From an uncultured Lachnospiraceae bacterium (GTDB lineage Bacteria > Bacillota > Clostridia > Lachnospirales > Lachnospiraceae), in the NCBI GenBank assembly GCA_947589175.1, contig CANPZR010000116.1, forward strand, positions 1 to 7,608: 7,608 nt of DNA, given 5' to 3'. Made by a program: the position numbers and the translations under genes. The notes beneath the pieces were generated by a model that saw only the letters and a list, made by a program, of their open reading frames with translations, was not told the DNA's origin and did not search any database. Shown here piece by piece: positions 6,108-7,608 of the stretch; within the stretch, counting starts at the first letter, position 1; each line of letters opens with the position of its first letter.

Positions 6108-7508
6108 ATGAAAGATAAAAAGCGAGGGAAGTTTATTATACTGGGCGCGGTGTTTGCGGCGCTGCTCATCGCGTTTTTGATCTATTTCTTTTACGTGCGC
6201 GCCTATAATAACCGGGAGTGGAGCCTCGTATCGCCCATGGGGAGCGATGTGTGTACGCTGGAGATTTATCCGCGGGGCGGGGAGACGGATTCCTGGGTCA
6301 AAAACGTGGAGAAAAAGGGGGAGCCGACGGTATCTTATACCGGCATGATCTATGAGGGAAAGGTTACCAATCACAGTTCCAGCGAGATCAAGGAATGGAG
6401 GCTGAAAATTGACGTCACTACCGAGTGCTACCTGAATAACGCGTGGTGCGGCCGATTGGAGATTCACCAGTTCCGCGATGACGCGGAGAAGGTGCAGACA
6501 CTGGATCTTCGAAATTACGGGGATGAAACTATTACGCTGGAGCACAGGATCGAGGGGCAGGATCTGATGATACATATGCTGCCAGGCGATTACATGGTCT
6601 ATCTGCCGGATGAGGCCGCCAACGAATTTCCCATTGCGGCCAGTCGCAATGCCGCCGGTCAGGAGGAGGCTGAGGAAGAGGAGAGCGCGGTCGTGATCGG
6701 CATGATTTTTTACTATCAGACAGAAGACCGGCTTGCCTTTAATAATTTTGACCTTCAGTACTACCTTCAGAAGGATATGACGCAGGATATTTGGTTCCGC
6801 CTGCTAATGGCAGCGTTTCTGCTCTGGCTTCTGGTGGCAATCAACATGACGGCCGTGGAGCTCAATATGCGCAAGGCGAGACAGCGCATGCAGCAGGACG
6901 CTAAGATTATCGAGCAGTCGCTCAGCGTGTTTACCCGCTTTTTTGACGCCAAGGATCCCTACACGACGGGGCACTCGGAGAGGGTGGCGGAGTACTCCCG
7001 GCTGATCGCGGAGCGAATGGGATTTTCCGAGGAGGAGTGCAAGAGGATTTACTATATCGCGATGATGCACGACTGCGGCAAATTTTTCATTCCCGATGAG
7101 ATTCTGAAAAAGCCGGGAAAGCTCACGGATGAGGAGTTCGAGGTGATCAAGACTCACACCGTGAAGGGAGCGGAGCTGCTCAATGATTTCACCTCGCTGG
7201 AGGGGATAAAGGACGGCGCCCTGTACCATCATGAGCGCTACGACGGCAAGGGATATCCGAGCGGCAAAAAGGGAGAGGAGATCCCGCTGATCGGACGGAT
7301 CATCTGCGTGGCGGATTCTTTTGACGCCATGAACAGCCGCCGGTGCTACCGGGATAAGCTCACGGAGGAACATATTATATCTGAATTTGAGCGGAATCGG
7401 GGCAGGCAGTTCGATCCCGGGGTCGTGGATTGCTTTCTGGAGATTGCCCGGGATCTGATCCAGCGGTCGGAAGCGGCGGATTATGTAGAACAGAAGAGTA
7501 CAATCTAA
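6108..7508 (+). CDS. Membrane HD-GYP c-di-GMP phosphodiesterase with CBM2-like ectodomain
   Basis: This 466-residue protein should hydrolyse c-di-GMP in the cytoplasm in response to an outside signal. It has membrane segment 1 at about residues 9-28, an extracytoplasmic domain at about 30-227, membrane segment 2 at about 230-249, a short linker, then an HD-GYP domain from about 265. Catalytic features are intact: TGHSERV (H289), MMHDCGKF (H321, D322), HHERYDGKGYP (H374, H375, GYP 382-384) and the late VADSFDAMNSRRCYR. The ectodomain has EGKVTNHSSSEIKEW (W97) and NNAWCGRLEIH (W113), reminiscent of the beta-sandwich of CBM2 cellulose-binding modules; this is by eye only. It ends in a Glu-rich loop (AEEEE). 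ATG 6108 follows GAGG (6098-6101) by 6 nt. A GTG at 6096 overlapping the fakA stop as GTGA is possible but lacks a ribosome binding site. Confidence 0.9.
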   Translation: MKDKKRGKFIILGAVFAALLIAFLIYFFYVRAYNNREWSLVSPMGSDVCTLEIYPRGGETDSWVKNVEKKGEPTVSYTGMIYEGKVTNHSSSEIKEWRLKIDVTTECYLNNAWCGRLEIHQFRDDAEKVQTLDLRNYGDETITLEHRIEGQDLMIHMLPGDYMVYLPDEAANEFPIAASRNAAGQEEAEEEESAVVIGMIFYYQTEDRLAFNNFDLQYYLQKDMTQDIWFRLLMAAFLLWLLVAINMTAVELNMRKARQRMQQDAKIIEQSLSVFTRFFDAKDPYTTGHSERVAEYSRLIAERMGFSEEECKRIYYIAMMHDCGKFFIPDEILKKPGKLTDEEFEVIKTHTVKGAELLNDFTSLEGIKDGALYHHERYDGKGYPSGKKGEEIPLIGRIICVADSFDAMNSRRCYRDKLTEEHIISEFERNRGRQFDPGVVDCFLEIARDLIQRSEAADYVEQKSTI

Positions 7509-7524
7509 AAAGGGAGGTGATCGG

Positions 7525-7608
7525 ATGCCTAGCAATGGAGAAATTATTAAGGATGTAGTTGAGCGGTTTCAAAAGATACAGTTTCATATGATAAACGCGA
7601 AGGAAGAA
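7525..7608 (+). CDS. Unrecognised protein, 3'-truncated by window edge
   Basis: An ATG at 7525 follows a very strong AGGGAGGTGAT (7511-7521), and the frame stays open to the window end, giving 28 residues. It starts MPSNGEIIKDVVERFQKIQ and appears helical and mildly charged. No family can be assigned from so short a piece. It starts 16 nt after the HD-GYP stop with no terminator between them, so it is probably the next gene of the same transcript. Confidence 0.7.
   Translation, partial: MPSNGEIIKDVVERFQKIQFHMINAKEE

Noticed and set aside
6804..7535. A 243-residue ORF on the minus strand opposite the HD-GYP gene
   Set aside because: It mirrors the strongly conserved HD-GYP domain, has no recognisable domain of its own, and is a shadow caused by GC-biased codons.

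Overview
The window looks like a chromosomal stretch from a spore-forming, Gram-positive member of the Clostridia, most likely Lachnospiraceae. This placement is an inference. It rests on a GerW-type sporulation gene, strong AGGAGG-type ribosome binding sites, TTG/GTG starts, a zinc-ribbon L28 protein, an Asp23-FakA pair, and moderate-GC coding sequence with AT-rich intergenic gaps. No mobile element, rRNA, tRNA or CRISPR array is visible.

Layout: (1) 1-1053 holds the 3' part of a DUF2953 (YtfI-like) gene whose open frame runs from base 1. It abuts a GerW/YtfJ-like sporulation gene. (2) 1071-1382 is a self-contained rpmB (ribosomal protein L28) unit with an extended -10 promoter and an intrinsic terminator. 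(3) About 1401-3783 is a two-gene unit behind its own promoter. It encodes a sugar-binding lipoprotein of the YtfQ/LacI-fold class and a membrane diguanylate cyclase (two membrane segments, Cache-like outer domain, HAMP, GGDEF). No ABC permease or ATPase accompanies the binding protein, so sensing is a more natural role than uptake. (4) 3788-3934, minus strand, is a very short hydrophobic ORF convergent with the cyclase gene. Its initiation site is odd. (5) 4040-7508 is a plus-strand run: Asp23/Gls24 protein, FakA-type fatty acid kinase (DAK2 family), then a membrane HD-GYP phosphodiesterase whose outer domain looks like a CBM2-type carbohydrate-binding fold. (6) 7525 to the window end is the start of an unrecognised gene with a strong ribosome binding site.

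The recurring theme is cyclic di-GMP. One enzyme that should make it and one that should degrade it lie about 2.3 kb apart. Each is tied to an extracytoplasmic module of carbohydrate-binding type: the lipoprotein partner for the cyclase and the CBM2-like ectodomain for the phosphodiesterase. Between them sits the conserved Asp23-FakA pair. A glycan-responsive c-di-GMP switch is the most interesting hypothesis here, but the link between the parts is inferred from gene order and domain content only.
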